From: JBPOJN01 sp052033505
GTDB taxonomy: Bacteria > UBA10199 > JACPAL01 > GCA-016699445
NCBI GenBank assembly: GCA_052033505.1
Contig: JBPOJN010000045.1
Span: forward strand, 1-47,480
DNA length: 47,480 nt
Direction: 5' to 3'
The stretch's first letter is position 1. The number at the start of each line of letters is the position of its first letter. Below the pieces are notes generated by a model. That model saw only the letters and a list, made by a program, of their open reading frames with translations. It was not told where the DNA came from and did not search any database. A program made the position numbers and the translations under genes. Positions 33,129 through 42,327 of this stretch are shown here, in pieces.

Positions 33129-33968
33129 TTATAACTGGTTCAACAATTCTTTCTTCTTCGCCTGATATTCCTTCTCGGTGATCAAGGCGTCTTTGCGCAA
33201 TTGATCCAATTCCTGGAGACGGTCGCGGACGGATTTGGAACCGGCGGGCGATGCGGAGACCGGCGTTTTCACGGGTTCGGCGACCGGAGCTTCCGTCTTG
33301 ATCTTGCGCACGACTTCTTTTTTGGCGGGCTTCACCGGTTCTACCTTAGTGGGCGCCGGAGCCGGCGATTTCAACTGGGCCAAATCGACGACGATTTCTT
33401 CAGGATCCCATGCCAAGCGGTTCTGACCCGGCTGCAGCTCCAGCGAGACGCGCAAACCTCGGGCGCTATCCGCGGCGCGCTCCGCACCCAGGGTTCCCCG
33501 GTCGCCCAGCAGCTTCGCATACAGCTTGGTGAATTTCAGGTGGAGCCCGTCACTTTTCAGGTAGGCACGGAAGATCGTGAGACGGTCGTTCTGGATGATC
33601 ACGTGGGTATCGCGCGTGAAATAAGAAACGACGACCACCTGATCCGGCTTGGCCTTCTTAAAAGCCTCCACCAAGTGCGGCGTCAGGAAAGAAACGTTCT
33701 CATCGTCGAAGAGATTGCGGTTTTCGACGTCTTTCAACATCAGGATTTTTTTATTGAAGCTCAACGAAGACAAGACCGCGCGGATCTGCTCGGGATCAAA
33801 ATCGTGGGGATGGTTGATCCCTTCTTTTTCGTCTTTTTTGGCGGAGTCGAGCTTTACGAAATCCAGCTTATTGCGACTCTTGTAAATGTAATCGTCGGCC
33901 GAGGCTAAGGAAGCCGCCGCCACCAGAAAAACCGCCGAAAGAAACGAAGCTAAAATATTTTTCTTCAT
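33129..33968 (-). CDS. secreted protein of unknown function with a C-terminal SHOCT-like motif
   Basis: This is a 279-residue protein. The signal peptide is cleaved after ASA (about residue 24). The body (about 40-200) is unrecognised and includes VVVVSYFTRDTHVIIQNDRLTIFRAYL. A Pro/Lys/Val-rich linker (about 203-243) leads to DRLQELDQLRKDALITEKEY..KKKELLNQL, a SHOCT-type short C-terminal domain, usually an oligomerisation or attachment module. It is convergent with the M24 peptidase and divergent from rsmD. Confidence 0.75.
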   Translation of the reverse strand: MKKNILASFLSAVFLVAAASLASADDYIYKSRNKLDFVKLDSAKKDEKEGINHPHDFDPEQIRAVLSSLSFNKKILMLKDVENRNLFDDENVSFLTPHLVEAFKKAKPDQVVVVSYFTRDTHVIIQNDRLTIFRAYLKSDGLHLKFTKLYAKLLGDRGTLGAERAADSARGLRVSLELQPGQNRLAWDPEEIVVDLAQLKSPAPAPTKVEPVKPAKKEVVRKIKTEAPVAEPVKTPVSASPAGSKSVRDRLQELDQLRKDALITEKEYQAKKKELLNQL

Positions 33969-34029
33969 AGATTCTCCAAAAAATTTGGGTCAGAGCTACG
34001 ACCTTAGGATGAGAAAATCCATCTAATTT

Positions 34030-34575
34030 ATGAGAGTCATCGCCGGAACGGCTAAAGGCCGCATACTGACAGGACCGAAATCGCATTCGATCCGGCCCGC
34101 TTTGGATAAGGTCAAAGGCGCCATCTTCAATATCCTTTATGACGTCTCAGGCCTAAACGTCTTGGACGTCTTCGCCGGTACGGGCGCCATCGGCATCGAG
34201 GCCCTGTCCCGCGGCGCGGAAGCCGCGGTCTTCTTGGACGCCTCCTCCGAGGCCTTGGACATCATCCGCAAAAACGTCGAAGCTTGTGGTTTCGGGACGC
34301 GCTCGCGGATTTTACGCACGCGCCTTCCGGAGGAGTTGAAAACTGTTGCCCGCAAATCCAGTATCGAGACCTTCGACCTGATTTTCGTCGATCCTCCGTA
34401 CGACAAAGATTTGGTCAATTCTTCGCTCGCCCTGATTGTGCGCCAAAAATTGTTAGCCGAAGGGGGGACCATTGTCGTGGAGCACTCCCCGCGCGAGACG
34501 ATCCGCGCGCCGGAAGGGCTGAGTCTTTACGATTCGCGGAAATACGGACAAACCGTGATCAGTTTTTTGAAATAA
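34030..34575 (+). CDS. rsmD: 16S rRNA (guanine(966)-N(2))-methyltransferase
   Basis: RsmD methylates G966 of 16S rRNA with S-adenosylmethionine. The 181-residue protein begins MRVIAGTAKGRIL as family members do, then SIRPALDKVKGAIFNIL, the SAM-binding VLDVFAGTGAIGIEALSRGA near 46-65 and the catalytic DPPYD near 124. It is followed by coaD after 43 bp; rsmD-coaD adjacency is very common in bacteria and supports both calls. Confidence 0.95.
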   Translation: MRVIAGTAKGRILTGPKSHSIRPALDKVKGAIFNILYDVSGLNVLDVFAGTGAIGIEALSRGAEAAVFLDASSEALDIIRKNVEACGFGTRSRILRTRLPEELKTVARKSSIETFDLIFVDPPYDKDLVNSSLALIVRQKLLAEGGTIVVEHSPRETIRAPEGLSLYDSRKYGQTVISFLK

Positions 34576-34618
34576 ACCCTTGCCCCTCCAAAAACGAACG
34601 TCCTAAAACTTCCTCCTC

Positions 34619-35116
34619 ATGAAAAATGCGCCCCGCACAGCAGTTTGTCCCGGATCTTTCGATCCGCCGACCGAAGGCCACTTGAATATCGTCCGGCGCG
34701 GACTCCAGATTTTCGACAAGATCATCATCGCGGTCGCCGTAAATTCGCAGAAAAAATCCGTCTTCACCACCGAGGAACGCTTAAGCCTGCTACGCGAGCT
34801 CTTCAAAGACGAACCGAATATCGAGGTGGACTCCTTCCAAGACCGCCTGCTCGTGGATTACGCCGCGTCCAAAGGCGCGGTCGCCATCCTACGCGGACTC
34901 CGCACCGTACAGGATTACGAATACGAATTTCAAATGACGCTCGCCAACCGCCACATCGCGCCGAAGATCGAAACCGTCTTCATCATGACGGAGTCGACCT
35001 ACTCCCACGTGAGTTCTTCGATCGTGAAGGAGATCATTCAATTGGGCGGAGCCGGCCAAGGCATGGTGCCGCCGCTGGTCGAAAAGAAATTGAAGGAAAA
35101 ATTCTCCAAAAAATAA
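34619..35116 (+). CDS. coaD: phosphopantetheine adenylyltransferase
   Basis: CoaD transfers AMP from ATP to 4'-phosphopantetheine in coenzyme A synthesis. The 165 residues show GSFDPPTEGHLNIVRRG near 10-26 (the T-x-G-H nucleotidyl-transfer motif), FLRG-like AILRGLRTVQDYEYEFQM near 87-104 and STYSHVSSSIVKEI near 128-141. Together with coaC and coaB at 38429-39650 it gives three consecutive CoA steps in this window. Confidence 0.97.
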   Translation: MKNAPRTAVCPGSFDPPTEGHLNIVRRGLQIFDKIIIAVAVNSQKKSVFTTEERLSLLRELFKDEPNIEVDSFQDRLLVDYAASKGAVAILRGLRTVQDYEYEFQMTLANRHIAPKIETVFIMTESTYSHVSSSIVKEIIQLGGAGQGMVPPLVEKKLKEKFSKK

Positions 35117-35131
35117 AAAAGGAAAGTCCCC

Positions 35132-36328
35132 ATGTCGCGTCTCACCCATCGCTCCCAAAAAATTAAACCCAGTCCAACGCTCGCGATCGACAGCAAAGCC
35201 AAAAAAATGATCGCGGACGGCATCGACGTCGTCAGCTTCGGCGCGGGCGAGCCGGATTTCGATACGCCGGATCACATCAAGCTTGCCGCCATCAAGGCAA
35301 TCGACTCCGGCAAGACCAAATACACACCGGTCGCCGGCATCGTGGAGCTCAAAGACGCCATCATCAACAAGCTTAAAAGAGACAACGGATTGACCTACAC
35401 CCGCGACGACGTCATCGTCTCCGCCGGCGGCAAACACACGCTCTACAACATCGCGCAAGCCCTCTTTCAGGAAAGCGACGAAGTCATCATCCCGGCGCCG
35501 TACTGGGTCAGCTATCCGGATCAAGTCCTGCTAAACGACGCGACTCCGGTCATCGTGGAAACGGAAGAAAAAGACGGCTTCTGCCTGCGACCCGAAATCC
35601 TCGAAAAAGCGATCACGCCGAAAACCAAGGCCTTCATTTTAAACAGCCCTTCAAACCCTACGGGCGGCGCCTATTCGCGCGAGCAATTAGAAGCTTTGGC
35701 CGAAGTTTTGGTGCGGAAAAATATTTTCTGCATCTCGGACGAGATCTACGAAAAAATCGTTTACGACGGATTTCAATTCACGAGCATCGCGAGCTTGAAC
35801 GACAAGATCAAAGATTTGACCATCACCGTCAACGGAGCCTCGAAAGTTTATTCGATGACCGGCTGGCGCATGGGTTACGCCGCGGGTCCACGCGATATCA
35901 TCGACGCGATGGCGAAAATCCAGGGCCAGGTCACCTCGAACATCACGTCGATCACGCAGTGGGCGTGCGTGGAGGCTTTAAACGGCTCTCATGAATTCTT
36001 GAAGACGTGGGTCGGAGAATTCAAAAAACGCCGCGACTTCATCGTGCAAAAATTCAACGCAATCCCCGGCGTGACCTGCTTCAACCCCCAAGGCGCCTTC
36101 TACGTCTTCCCGAACATGAAGGCCTACATTGGGAAAAAATACGACGGCAAAACGATCGAATCTTGTGACGACCTGGCCGCTTACTTACTCGAAAAAGCGC
36201 TCGTCGCCGTCGTTCCGGGCAGTGGATTCGGGGCGAAGGGCTACATCCGACTGTCCTACGCGACGTCGATGCAGAAAATCGAAAAAGGGATGGAACGGAT
36301 CACAAAGGCACTGTCGGAATTGAAATAG
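35132..36328 (+). CDS. class I pyridoxal-phosphate aminotransferase (aspartate aminotransferase type)
   Basis: This 398-residue fold-type I enzyme follows the AspC-like pattern: FGAGEPDFDTPDHIK near 33, KYTPVAGIVELKDAI near 67, NSPSNPTGGAYS near 171, SDEIYEKIVYDG near 199, the PLP-binding Lys in GASKVYSMTGWRMGYAAGP near 232, and the carboxylate-binding Arg in YIRLSYATS near 372. An AAAGGAAAG ribosome binding site precedes the ATG. Substrate is probably aspartate/2-oxoglutarate, possibly also prephenate, as in many type-1b enzymes. Confidence 0.93.
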   Translation: MSRLTHRSQKIKPSPTLAIDSKAKKMIADGIDVVSFGAGEPDFDTPDHIKLAAIKAIDSGKTKYTPVAGIVELKDAIINKLKRDNGLTYTRDDVIVSAGGKHTLYNIAQALFQESDEVIIPAPYWVSYPDQVLLNDATPVIVETEEKDGFCLRPEILEKAITPKTKAFILNSPSNPTGGAYSREQLEALAEVLVRKNIFCISDEIYEKIVYDGFQFTSIASLNDKIKDLTITVNGASKVYSMTGWRMGYAAGPRDIIDAMAKIQGQVTSNITSITQWACVEALNGSHEFLKTWVGEFKKRRDFIVQKFNAIPGVTCFNPQGAFYVFPNMKAYIGKKYDGKTIESCDDLAAYLLEKALVAVVPGSGFGAKGYIRLSYATSMQKIEKGMERITKALSELK

Positions 36329-36347
36329 CCGGCTTTCGCACATACCC

Positions 36348-37340
36348 TCAGGGCTCATTCGTCACGGCAGGCTCGATAAACTTCCGCGAGCGCACGAAGA
36401 CGAATCCCGGAATTTCGTCCAACACCAAAACTTGAACCGGCGCCAGGGCTGGAAAATTCCCGTCCGAAGCCCCACATCCCGGAGGTAGCGATGTGTCGCC
36501 GTCCTCTAAAGCCTGATCGAGCAAATCGAATTGTGCCGGCGTCGGGGAGTAAAACGCGAACGCGCCATTGGTCGGATCTTCCGTATCGCCCGTAAAAACT
36601 CCCGCCGCCGTCAAAACCGCCTGATCATAAGCCGCGAGCTCGCCCGCATTCAGATCGTCTCGGACCGCCGCCGCTTCAAAAACCGGAAAAGACGGGTCCT
36701 CGGGGTCAACTGGAGAGAATTGATAAACGTTTCCGTCGTTCGCCGCGATCACGGCGTCGTATTGAGAGAGAGGCGGATCGCTCCAAAAATCGCCGCTATT
36801 AACCACGAAAAGGGACGGTCGGTTTTCGAGAGCGATCAGATCGATGCGGTTACGAATTACGGCGCCCAGCGCGTCTCCGGTCACGCTGACGCTGGACGTC
36901 TTGACGTGCCCTTGGGCATCCCGCGTCGCTTCCCGATCCAACTCCCCGCGCGCTTCTCCCAGTAAAATTCGAATCAAACTCTGCGGCGGAATCGTCACTT
37001 CGACGGGATCCATCGCCTGTCCGTCCAAGGTCGGCGCCACATAACCGATGCCCGTCTGCAGCGGGATCACGCGAGCGCCGCGGGATTGGAACTCGAGGCT
37101 AAAAAGGTCGGCATTGTTATTGGCCAAATCCAAGGACGAAAATACCTGATCAAAAATAATTTCATCCACCCCTTCGCGGGAGCCACCGAGGGCCACGGCT
37201 AGCTTTCCCGAGACATCTTTTTCCCGATGGATCGTCCCAGAGCTTCCCCCGCTCCCCGTACCTCCTCCGTCCAGTGGACACCCAAACAGCACCAAAAGTG
37301 GAGCTAGGAGTAAATAAAAACGAAGTTTTGACATCATCAT
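36348..37340 (-). CDS. lipoprotein of unknown function
   Basis: This is a 330-residue protein. The signal peptide has lipobox LFGC (Cys21), followed by a Gly/Ser-rich linker (GGGTGSGGSSG) that probably spaces it from the membrane. The body has no domain I recognise; it is acidic and hydrophobic in alternating strands, with VTIPPQSLIRILLG near 104 and a Cys in GCGASDGN near the C-terminus. Start is one of three consecutive Met codons. It is convergent with the aminotransferase gene and divergent from the aldolase gene. Confidence 0.72.
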   Translation of the reverse strand: MMMSKLRFYLLLAPLLVLFGCPLDGGGTGSGGSSGTIHREKDVSGKLAVALGGSREGVDEIIFDQVFSSLDLANNNADLFSLEFQSRGARVIPLQTGIGYVAPTLDGQAMDPVEVTIPPQSLIRILLGEARGELDREATRDAQGHVKTSSVSVTGDALGAVIRNRIDLIALENRPSLFVVNSGDFWSDPPLSQYDAVIAANDGNVYQFSPVDPEDPSFPVFEAAAVRDDLNAGELAAYDQAVLTAAGVFTGDTEDPTNGAFAFYSPTPAQFDLLDQALEDGDTSLPPGCGASDGNFPALAPVQVLVLDEIPGFVFVRSRKFIEPAVTNEP

Positions 37341-37432
37341 CTCTCTTTCAACTAGGGACTTGTCAGCAAATCCCGACTCCGCTAGAAGCCGTGGACTCTC
37401 TTTTCAACCGAAACTCATAAGGGGATGAACCC

Positions 37433-38425
37433 ATGACGATCAGCGTACAAAAACTGAACCATCTGAAGAAATTAAGCACGTCCAAAAACATCATCGCCGC
37501 CGCCGCGATGGATCAACGCGGATCCTTGAAAAAATCCGTCGCGAAGGAAAAAGGCGTCGACCCGTCGCAGATCACAGCCCAAATGATGGAAGAATTTAAG
37601 ACCGCGGTCGTCAAAGTCCTGACGCCGCACTCGAGCGCGATCCTGCTGGATCCCGAATGGGGGCTTCCTGCTGCCGCCGCGCGCGCGAAAGACTGCGGAT
37701 TACTGTTGGCCTATGAATCCACCGGCTACGATCAAACGACGCCCGGACGCATCCCGCTTCTCGTCCCGACGTGGACGGTCTCCAAATCCATCGCGGCCGG
37801 CGCGAACGCGGTGAAGATCTTGCTGTATTACACGCCGTTCGAAGACGCCAAAGTGAACGAGATTAAACACGCCTGGATCGAACGCATCGGAGCGGAATGC
37901 GCATTTCACGACATTCCCTTCTTCTTGGAATTTGTCGGATATCCCACCGGATCCGAAGACGAAAAAAGCTTGGCCTTCGCCCAGCAGAAACCGGAAATCG
38001 TCAGGAAGAGCATGGAGGAGTACTCGAAGCCTCGGTACAACGTGGATGTCTTAAAAGTCGAAGTGCCGATTAATATGAAATTCGTCAAAGGCGCCCGCTC
38101 CAATAAAGAAGGCCTGGTCGCCTACGACCGTGAAGAGGCGAAAGACCTTTTCCGGGCGACTGCGGCCGTCACCAAAAAACCTTTTATTTATTTGTCCGCG
38201 GGCGTCTCCGACGACGAATTCCGCGAAAGCCTCGAACTCGCCGCCGAATCCGGTGTCGCTTACAACGGCGTTCTTTGCGGCCGCGCGACCTGGAAAGACG
38301 GCATCCCCGTCTACGCCAAATCCGGCGCGAAGGCCCTGGAAGACTGGCTGTCCGACCGCGGCGTGCAAAACATCCAAGCTTTGAATAAAGTCCTGGAACA
38401 AGGCGCAAAGCCTTGGTCTTTCTAA
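37433..38425 (+). CDS. LacD-type class I aldolase (tagatose/fructose-bisphosphate)
   Basis: This is a 330-residue protein. AAAMDQRGSLKK near 22-33, AILLDPEWGLPAA near 66, LLAYESTGYD near 86, AVKILLYYTP near 122, FFLEFVGYP near 158, DVLKVEVPIN near 202 (the expected Schiff-base Lys) and FIYLSAGVSDDEF near 244 match tagatose-1,6-bisphosphate aldolases. No tagatose or lactose genes accompany it, so it may act as a glycolytic aldolase instead; that is inference. AAGGGGATG is a good ribosome binding site. coaC follows after 3 bp. Confidence 0.87.
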   Translation: MTISVQKLNHLKKLSTSKNIIAAAAMDQRGSLKKSVAKEKGVDPSQITAQMMEEFKTAVVKVLTPHSSAILLDPEWGLPAAAARAKDCGLLLAYESTGYDQTTPGRIPLLVPTWTVSKSIAAGANAVKILLYYTPFEDAKVNEIKHAWIERIGAECAFHDIPFFLEFVGYPTGSEDEKSLAFAQQKPEIVRKSMEEYSKPRYNVDVLKVEVPINMKFVKGARSNKEGLVAYDREEAKDLFRATAAVTKKPFIYLSAGVSDDEFRESLELAAESGVAYNGVLCGRATWKDGIPVYAKSGAKALEDWLSDRGVQNIQALNKVLEQGAKPWSF

Positions 38426-38428
38426 ATC

Positions 38429-38977
38429 ATGCTCAAAAACAAAAACATCGTCCTAGGCATCGGCGGCGGCATCGCGGTTTATAAGACCTGCGAAGTCGTA
38501 CGGCGCCTCGTCGAAGGCGGCGCGAAAGTTCACGTCATGATGACGAAGGGAGCAACGGAATTCGTCACACCGCTCACGTTTCAAACCCTGAGCGGGCATC
38601 CGGTCCATCTGGACCTTTTCAATCTGACGGAAGAACAAAACATCGGTCACATCTCCCTCGCGGACCGCGCCGATGCGATCCTAATCGCGCCCGCCACCGC
38701 GGACCTGATCGCACGCACGGCGCACGGCCTCTGCAATGACCTGGTCACGACGGTGCTCTGTGCGACGACGGCTCCGGTCGTTTTCGCGCCCGCGATGAAC
38801 GTCCATATGTGGGAGAATCCAATCACGCGGGAAAACGTCGCGAAGCTTCGGAAACACGGCTACCGCATCGTCGAACCGGACCAAGGCTTCCTCGCCTGCG
38901 GCTATACGGGAAAAGGGCGGCTCCCCGACGCGGACGTATTGATCGAAGCATTGAAGAAGGTTTTGAAAAAATCCTAA
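38429..38977 (+). CDS. coaC: phosphopantothenoylcysteine decarboxylase, stand-alone flavoprotein
   Basis: This is a 182-residue protein. GIGGGIAVYKTCEVVRRL near 11-28, MTKGATEFVTPLTFQTLSG near 38-56, HISLADRADAILIAPATADLIA near 74-95 (active-site His), PAMNVHMWENP near 120-130 (the PXMNXXMW motif) and DQGFLACGYTGKGRL near 150-164 (catalytic Cys loop) define the CoaC half of CoaBC. In most bacteria it is fused to CoaB; here the ligase follows as a separate gene after 10 bp. Confidence 0.93.
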   Translation: MLKNKNIVLGIGGGIAVYKTCEVVRRLVEGGAKVHVMMTKGATEFVTPLTFQTLSGHPVHLDLFNLTEEQNIGHISLADRADAILIAPATADLIARTAHGLCNDLVTTVLCATTAPVVFAPAMNVHMWENPITRENVAKLRKHGYRIVEPDQGFLACGYTGKGRLPDADVLIEALKKVLKKS

Positions 38978-38987
38978 GACCACCCCT

Positions 38988-39650
38988 GTGAGATCCACGC
39001 GGAAAAAAAATCCTTGGAAAGGCCGTAACGTTCTCGTCACCGCCGGCCCCACGCGCGAATTCCTAGATCCCGTGCGTTTTTTGTCGAATCCATCCTCTGG
39101 AAAAATGGGCTATGCGCTGGCGCGGGAGGCGTTACGTTTGGGCGCGAACGTGACGTTGATCTCCGGCCCGACGGCCCTGACGCCGCCGAAAGGCTGCCGT
39201 TTCGTCGGCATCGTTTCCGCCGCGGACCTGCACCGCGAGGCGATTAAAATTTTTCCGAAGGCCGACGTTACGATCATGACCGCGGCCGTATCCGACTTCA
39301 CACCGGTTTCACGGGCAGTCCACAAGGTCAAAAAGAAGAACGCCTCTCTGACGCTACGCTTAAAACCGACCGTCGACATATTGGAGAAAATGGGACGCCT
39401 GAAAAAGCGTGGCCAACTCCTCGTCGGATTCGCCGCCGAAACGAGACATTTACGCACGAACTCCCTTAAAAAATTGAACAAGAAAAACTTGGATCTCATC
39501 GTCGCCAACAACGTCAAAGACCGCCGCATCGGTTTCGAAAGCGGACACAACCGCGTGACCCTCTATTTCCGGGACCATCCCAACCACCCGCGCTACCTTC
39601 CCTTTCTGACAAAACAGAAAACCGCCGCCAGGATCCTGGCTTCTCTTTAA
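38988..39650 (+). CDS. coaB: phosphopantothenate-cysteine ligase, stand-alone
   Basis: This is a 220-residue protein from a GTG start. VLVTAGPTREFLDPVRFLSNPSSGKMGYALA near 15-45 is the nucleotide-binding signature of CoaB, followed by DVTIMTAAVSDFTP near 91, LRLKPTVDIL near 124, LLVGFAAET near 143 and LDLIVANNV near 168. It supplies the substrate for CoaC encoded just upstream. The two genes are out of frame with each other and separated by a stop and 10 bp, so this is a true split, not a single frameshift. Confidence 0.92.
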   Translation: MRSTRKKNPWKGRNVLVTAGPTREFLDPVRFLSNPSSGKMGYALAREALRLGANVTLISGPTALTPPKGCRFVGIVSAADLHREAIKIFPKADVTIMTAAVSDFTPVSRAVHKVKKKNASLTLRLKPTVDILEKMGRLKKRGQLLVGFAAETRHLRTNSLKKLNKKNLDLIVANNVKDRRIGFESGHNRVTLYFRDHPNHPRYLPFLTKQKTAARILASL

Positions 39651-39801
39651 AATCGCATCCAGATCAGATGCCGCACTGTTCCAAAACGTCTAAGGTTTCC
39701 GGAAATAGGCTATTTTTTTATCACGTCTCACGGGAAAGCCTGCTATTATGATGTTCAAAGTATCATTATAGGAAGATGATAAGGATGATTGAAAAACGCT
39801 T

Positions 39802-42327
39802 ATGGCCCGCAAAAAGACACATTTCTTTACTCTCGCGGCCGCTCTCTTGCTCTCGCTCGGATTCTCCCCTCGCCTCTCCGCCGCTACGTTTACGGTAACG
39901 AAAACCGCGGATACGAATGACGGCACCTGCGATTCGGATTGCTCCTTACGCGAAGCCGTCATCGCCGCAAACGGAGCCGCCGGCCTCGATGTCGTCGCCA
40001 TTCCAGCCGGTCTCTACACACTGACCATCGTAGGTGTTGGAGAGGACCTCGCCCTGACGGGAGACCTGGACTTGCGCGAAGCCGTGACGATTAGCGGAGC
40101 CGGCGTGGGATCGACCTTTGTCGACGGCAACAGTACGGATCGTATTTTTCATACCCCAACCCTCATCACGGGCACGGTGACTTTTCAGAACCTTACGATC
40201 CAGAATGGAGATTCCGGAGGCGACGACGGCGGCGGTTTCTACCAAGAAACCACAACGGGAAACCTGGTGATCGACCATTGCTCGTTCGAAGATAATATCG
40301 GCATGAACGGCGGCGCACTCGCCTCCGTCACGGCCACAATCATCACGGATTCTTCTTTTACGAACAACACCGCCAAACTCGATGCTGCAGGCATTTATAT
40401 CAGCGATGGGTCCAGCGCCATGACGCTTCAAAACGTCTTAATCGACGGAAATTCAGCGGTCGACGACTTCGGCGGCTTCGACATCGGCGCAGCTTCGGTC
40501 ACGATGACCGACGTTACCACCACAAACAACACAGCGGCCGGAGGCGGCTTCGGCGGTGGACGCGTCCTGACGAGCTTGCCCGGCATCCTCACGCTTACCG
40601 ACAGTCATTTCGATAACAATCTGGCCGTCGACAACGTCGGAGGCCTGTCGGTCGTCGGATCGATGGACGTTTCGAACAGCACTTTTGACAACAACATCCT
40701 CACGAATACCGGCGTCGGAGGTCTGCGCTGCCAAGATCTGACAGCGGGCGGTTCTTGTGTCGTGAGCGACAGCCAGGTCTTAGCAAACACCGTGGCAGGA
40801 GCTTTAGTCGGCGGCATCGGCGGAATGTATCTCGATGCCGATACGGTCCAACTCACGGATACAGATATTTCAGGCAATCACGGCGGCATCGGCGGCGGCG
40901 CGACCGGAGGTCTCTCTGTCAGCGGCAATGCGACGATCGCGCGGGTTACGGTCACCGGAAACGACGCCGAGGACTACGGCGGCATGTTCGGCAACTCCGA
41001 TCCTATCTCCATGGACCGCTGCTCCATCGACAACAACCAAGCTACGAATATCGCCGGCGGCGCGTATTTCACCGGCGCCAACACCGCGGTCACAATCACG
41101 CGATCGGCGATCACGCGCAACCGGACTACGATCGTGGGTGGCGGCGCCGCGGGTGGCATTTACTTTGACGCAACCCAGCCCCTCGTACTGACTAATGTGA
41201 CGGTGAGCGGCAATTCCGCGGGAGCCGCGGGCACGGGAGGCGGCGTACGCTACCTGCTTTTCGGCCCGAACGTCAGCACGTTCACGAACGTCACCTTCGA
41301 CAATAACGAAGCCGCCGACGGCGCCAACATCCACACCACCGGCGGCACGATCCAAATGGAAAACAGTATCGTCGCAGAAGGCATCGGCGGAAGTAATTGC
41401 GTCGCGGTAGACATCACGTCGCTGGGCCATAACATCGAAGACACGAACACGTGCAATTTCATTGATGCTTCCGACCTGCCGAATACGGATCCCTTCCTGA
41501 CCGCATTGATCGATCATGGCGGCAACACACTCACGCACAGCCTCATCGTCACCAGCCCGGCGATCGACGGCGTGCCTTTCGGCGGCACGTGCCCCGCGAC
41601 CGATCAACGCGGAGTGACGCGTCCCATCGACGGTAACAGCGATACCGTCAGTTCCTGCGACATCGGAGCCTTGGAATTGGCCGTTTGCGGCGATGGCAAC
41701 GTCCAGGCCGTTCTCAACGAACAATGCGACGACGGGAACACCACTTCCGGCGACGGATGCAGCGCTTCTTGCCAAAACGAACTCTGCGGCGACGGCGTCA
41801 TCAACAACGTCTCGGAAAACTGCGACGACGGCAACACGACCGCCGGCGACGGATGCAGCGCTTCCTGCCAAACGGAATTCTGCGGAGACGGCGTCACGAA
41901 CAACAATGGCACCGAGACCTGTGACGACGGAAACGTTTCCAACACCGATGCCTGCCTCAACACATGCACCACAGCTTCCTGCGGCGACGGTTTCGTGCGC
42001 GCAGGCATCGAGGGCTGCGACGACGGGAACGCCGACGACACCGACGCCTGCAACAACTCCTGCATTTCCACTACCTGCGGAGACGGCGTCGTGCAGCCGG
42101 CGACCGAACAATGCGACGACGGCAACACTTCAAATACCGACGCCTGCCTCAATATCTGCACTGATGCCTTCGTCGGTGACGGATTCATTCATTCCGGAGT
42201 GGAAGAGTGCGACGATGGAAACGCCCTCTCCGGCGACGGATGTTCCTCGGCGGGGCAAATAGAAGGCGGAGCCGCGGTCCCGGCCGGATTCCGCTTCAGC
42301 GTCATGGGATGCGCCCTCATTCGTTAG
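39802..42327 (+). CDS. secreted CSLREA beta-helix protein with six DUF4215 cysteine repeats
   Basis: This is an 841-residue surface-protein candidate. The signal peptide is cleaved after LSA (about 27). CDSDCSLREAVIAAN near 44-58 is the CSLREA signature. Residues about 100-600 are parallel-beta-helix-like repeats rich in Asn, Thr, Gly and Asp (NNT, DNN and GGGF steps), as in polymorphic outer-membrane proteins. Residues about 629-820 hold six C-G-D-G...C-D-D-G-N...D-x-C...C repeats. The sixth is degenerate: VGDG replaces CGDG and the final Cys is lost. The C-terminus ends MGCALIR without a membrane segment. AAGGA lies 16 nt before the ATG, an unusually long spacing. Confidence 0.85.
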   Translation: MARKKTHFFTLAAALLLSLGFSPRLSAATFTVTKTADTNDGTCDSDCSLREAVIAANGAAGLDVVAIPAGLYTLTIVGVGEDLALTGDLDLREAVTISGAGVGSTFVDGNSTDRIFHTPTLITGTVTFQNLTIQNGDSGGDDGGGFYQETTTGNLVIDHCSFEDNIGMNGGALASVTATIITDSSFTNNTAKLDAAGIYISDGSSAMTLQNVLIDGNSAVDDFGGFDIGAASVTMTDVTTTNNTAAGGGFGGGRVLTSLPGILTLTDSHFDNNLAVDNVGGLSVVGSMDVSNSTFDNNILTNTGVGGLRCQDLTAGGSCVVSDSQVLANTVAGALVGGIGGMYLDADTVQLTDTDISGNHGGIGGGATGGLSVSGNATIARVTVTGNDAEDYGGMFGNSDPISMDRCSIDNNQATNIAGGAYFTGANTAVTITRSAITRNRTTIVGGGAAGGIYFDATQPLVLTNVTVSGNSAGAAGTGGGVRYLLFGPNVSTFTNVTFDNNEAADGANIHTTGGTIQMENSIVAEGIGGSNCVAVDITSLGHNIEDTNTCNFIDASDLPNTDPFLTALIDHGGNTLTHSLIVTSPAIDGVPFGGTCPATDQRGVTRPIDGNSDTVSSCDIGALELAVCGDGNVQAVLNEQCDDGNTTSGDGCSASCQNELCGDGVINNVSENCDDGNTTAGDGCSASCQTEFCGDGVTNNNGTETCDDGNVSNTDACLNTCTTASCGDGFVRAGIEGCDDGNADDTDACNNSCISTTCGDGVVQPATEQCDDGNTSNTDACLNICTDAFVGDGFIHSGVEECDDGNALSGDGCSSAGQIEGGAAVPAGFRFSVMGCALIR
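41686..42260 (+). repeat. six tandem DUF4215-type cysteine repeat units
   Basis: The units are about 31-33 codons each. Units one and two are also very similar at the DNA level (shared GGCGACGGATGCAGCGCTTC), indicating recent duplication. The last unit has lost two cysteines. Confidence 0.85.

Noticed and set aside
36329..36347. Terminator between the convergent aminotransferase and lipoprotein genes
   Set aside because: The gap is only 19 bp and shows no stable stem followed by a T-run on either strand.
38429..39650. Frameshifted single coaBC gene
   Set aside because: There is a genuine stop, a spacer and a separate start; CoaC ends naturally and no residues of the linker are encoded in another frame.
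39785..39787. Upstream ATG as start of the CSLREA protein
   Set aside because: It is out of frame with the signal peptide and main reading frame; it could at most start a short leader peptide.
39740..39800. Inverted ATGAT/ATCAT repeat upstream of the CSLREA gene as an operator
   Set aside because: The arms are only five bases in AT-rich DNA, too weak to separate from chance.
40870..42111. 413-codon minus-strand open frame opposite the CSLREA/DUF4215 gene
   Set aside because: Repetitive GC-rich coding sequence leaves the antisense frame open; the plus strand has a signal peptide and clear family motifs.
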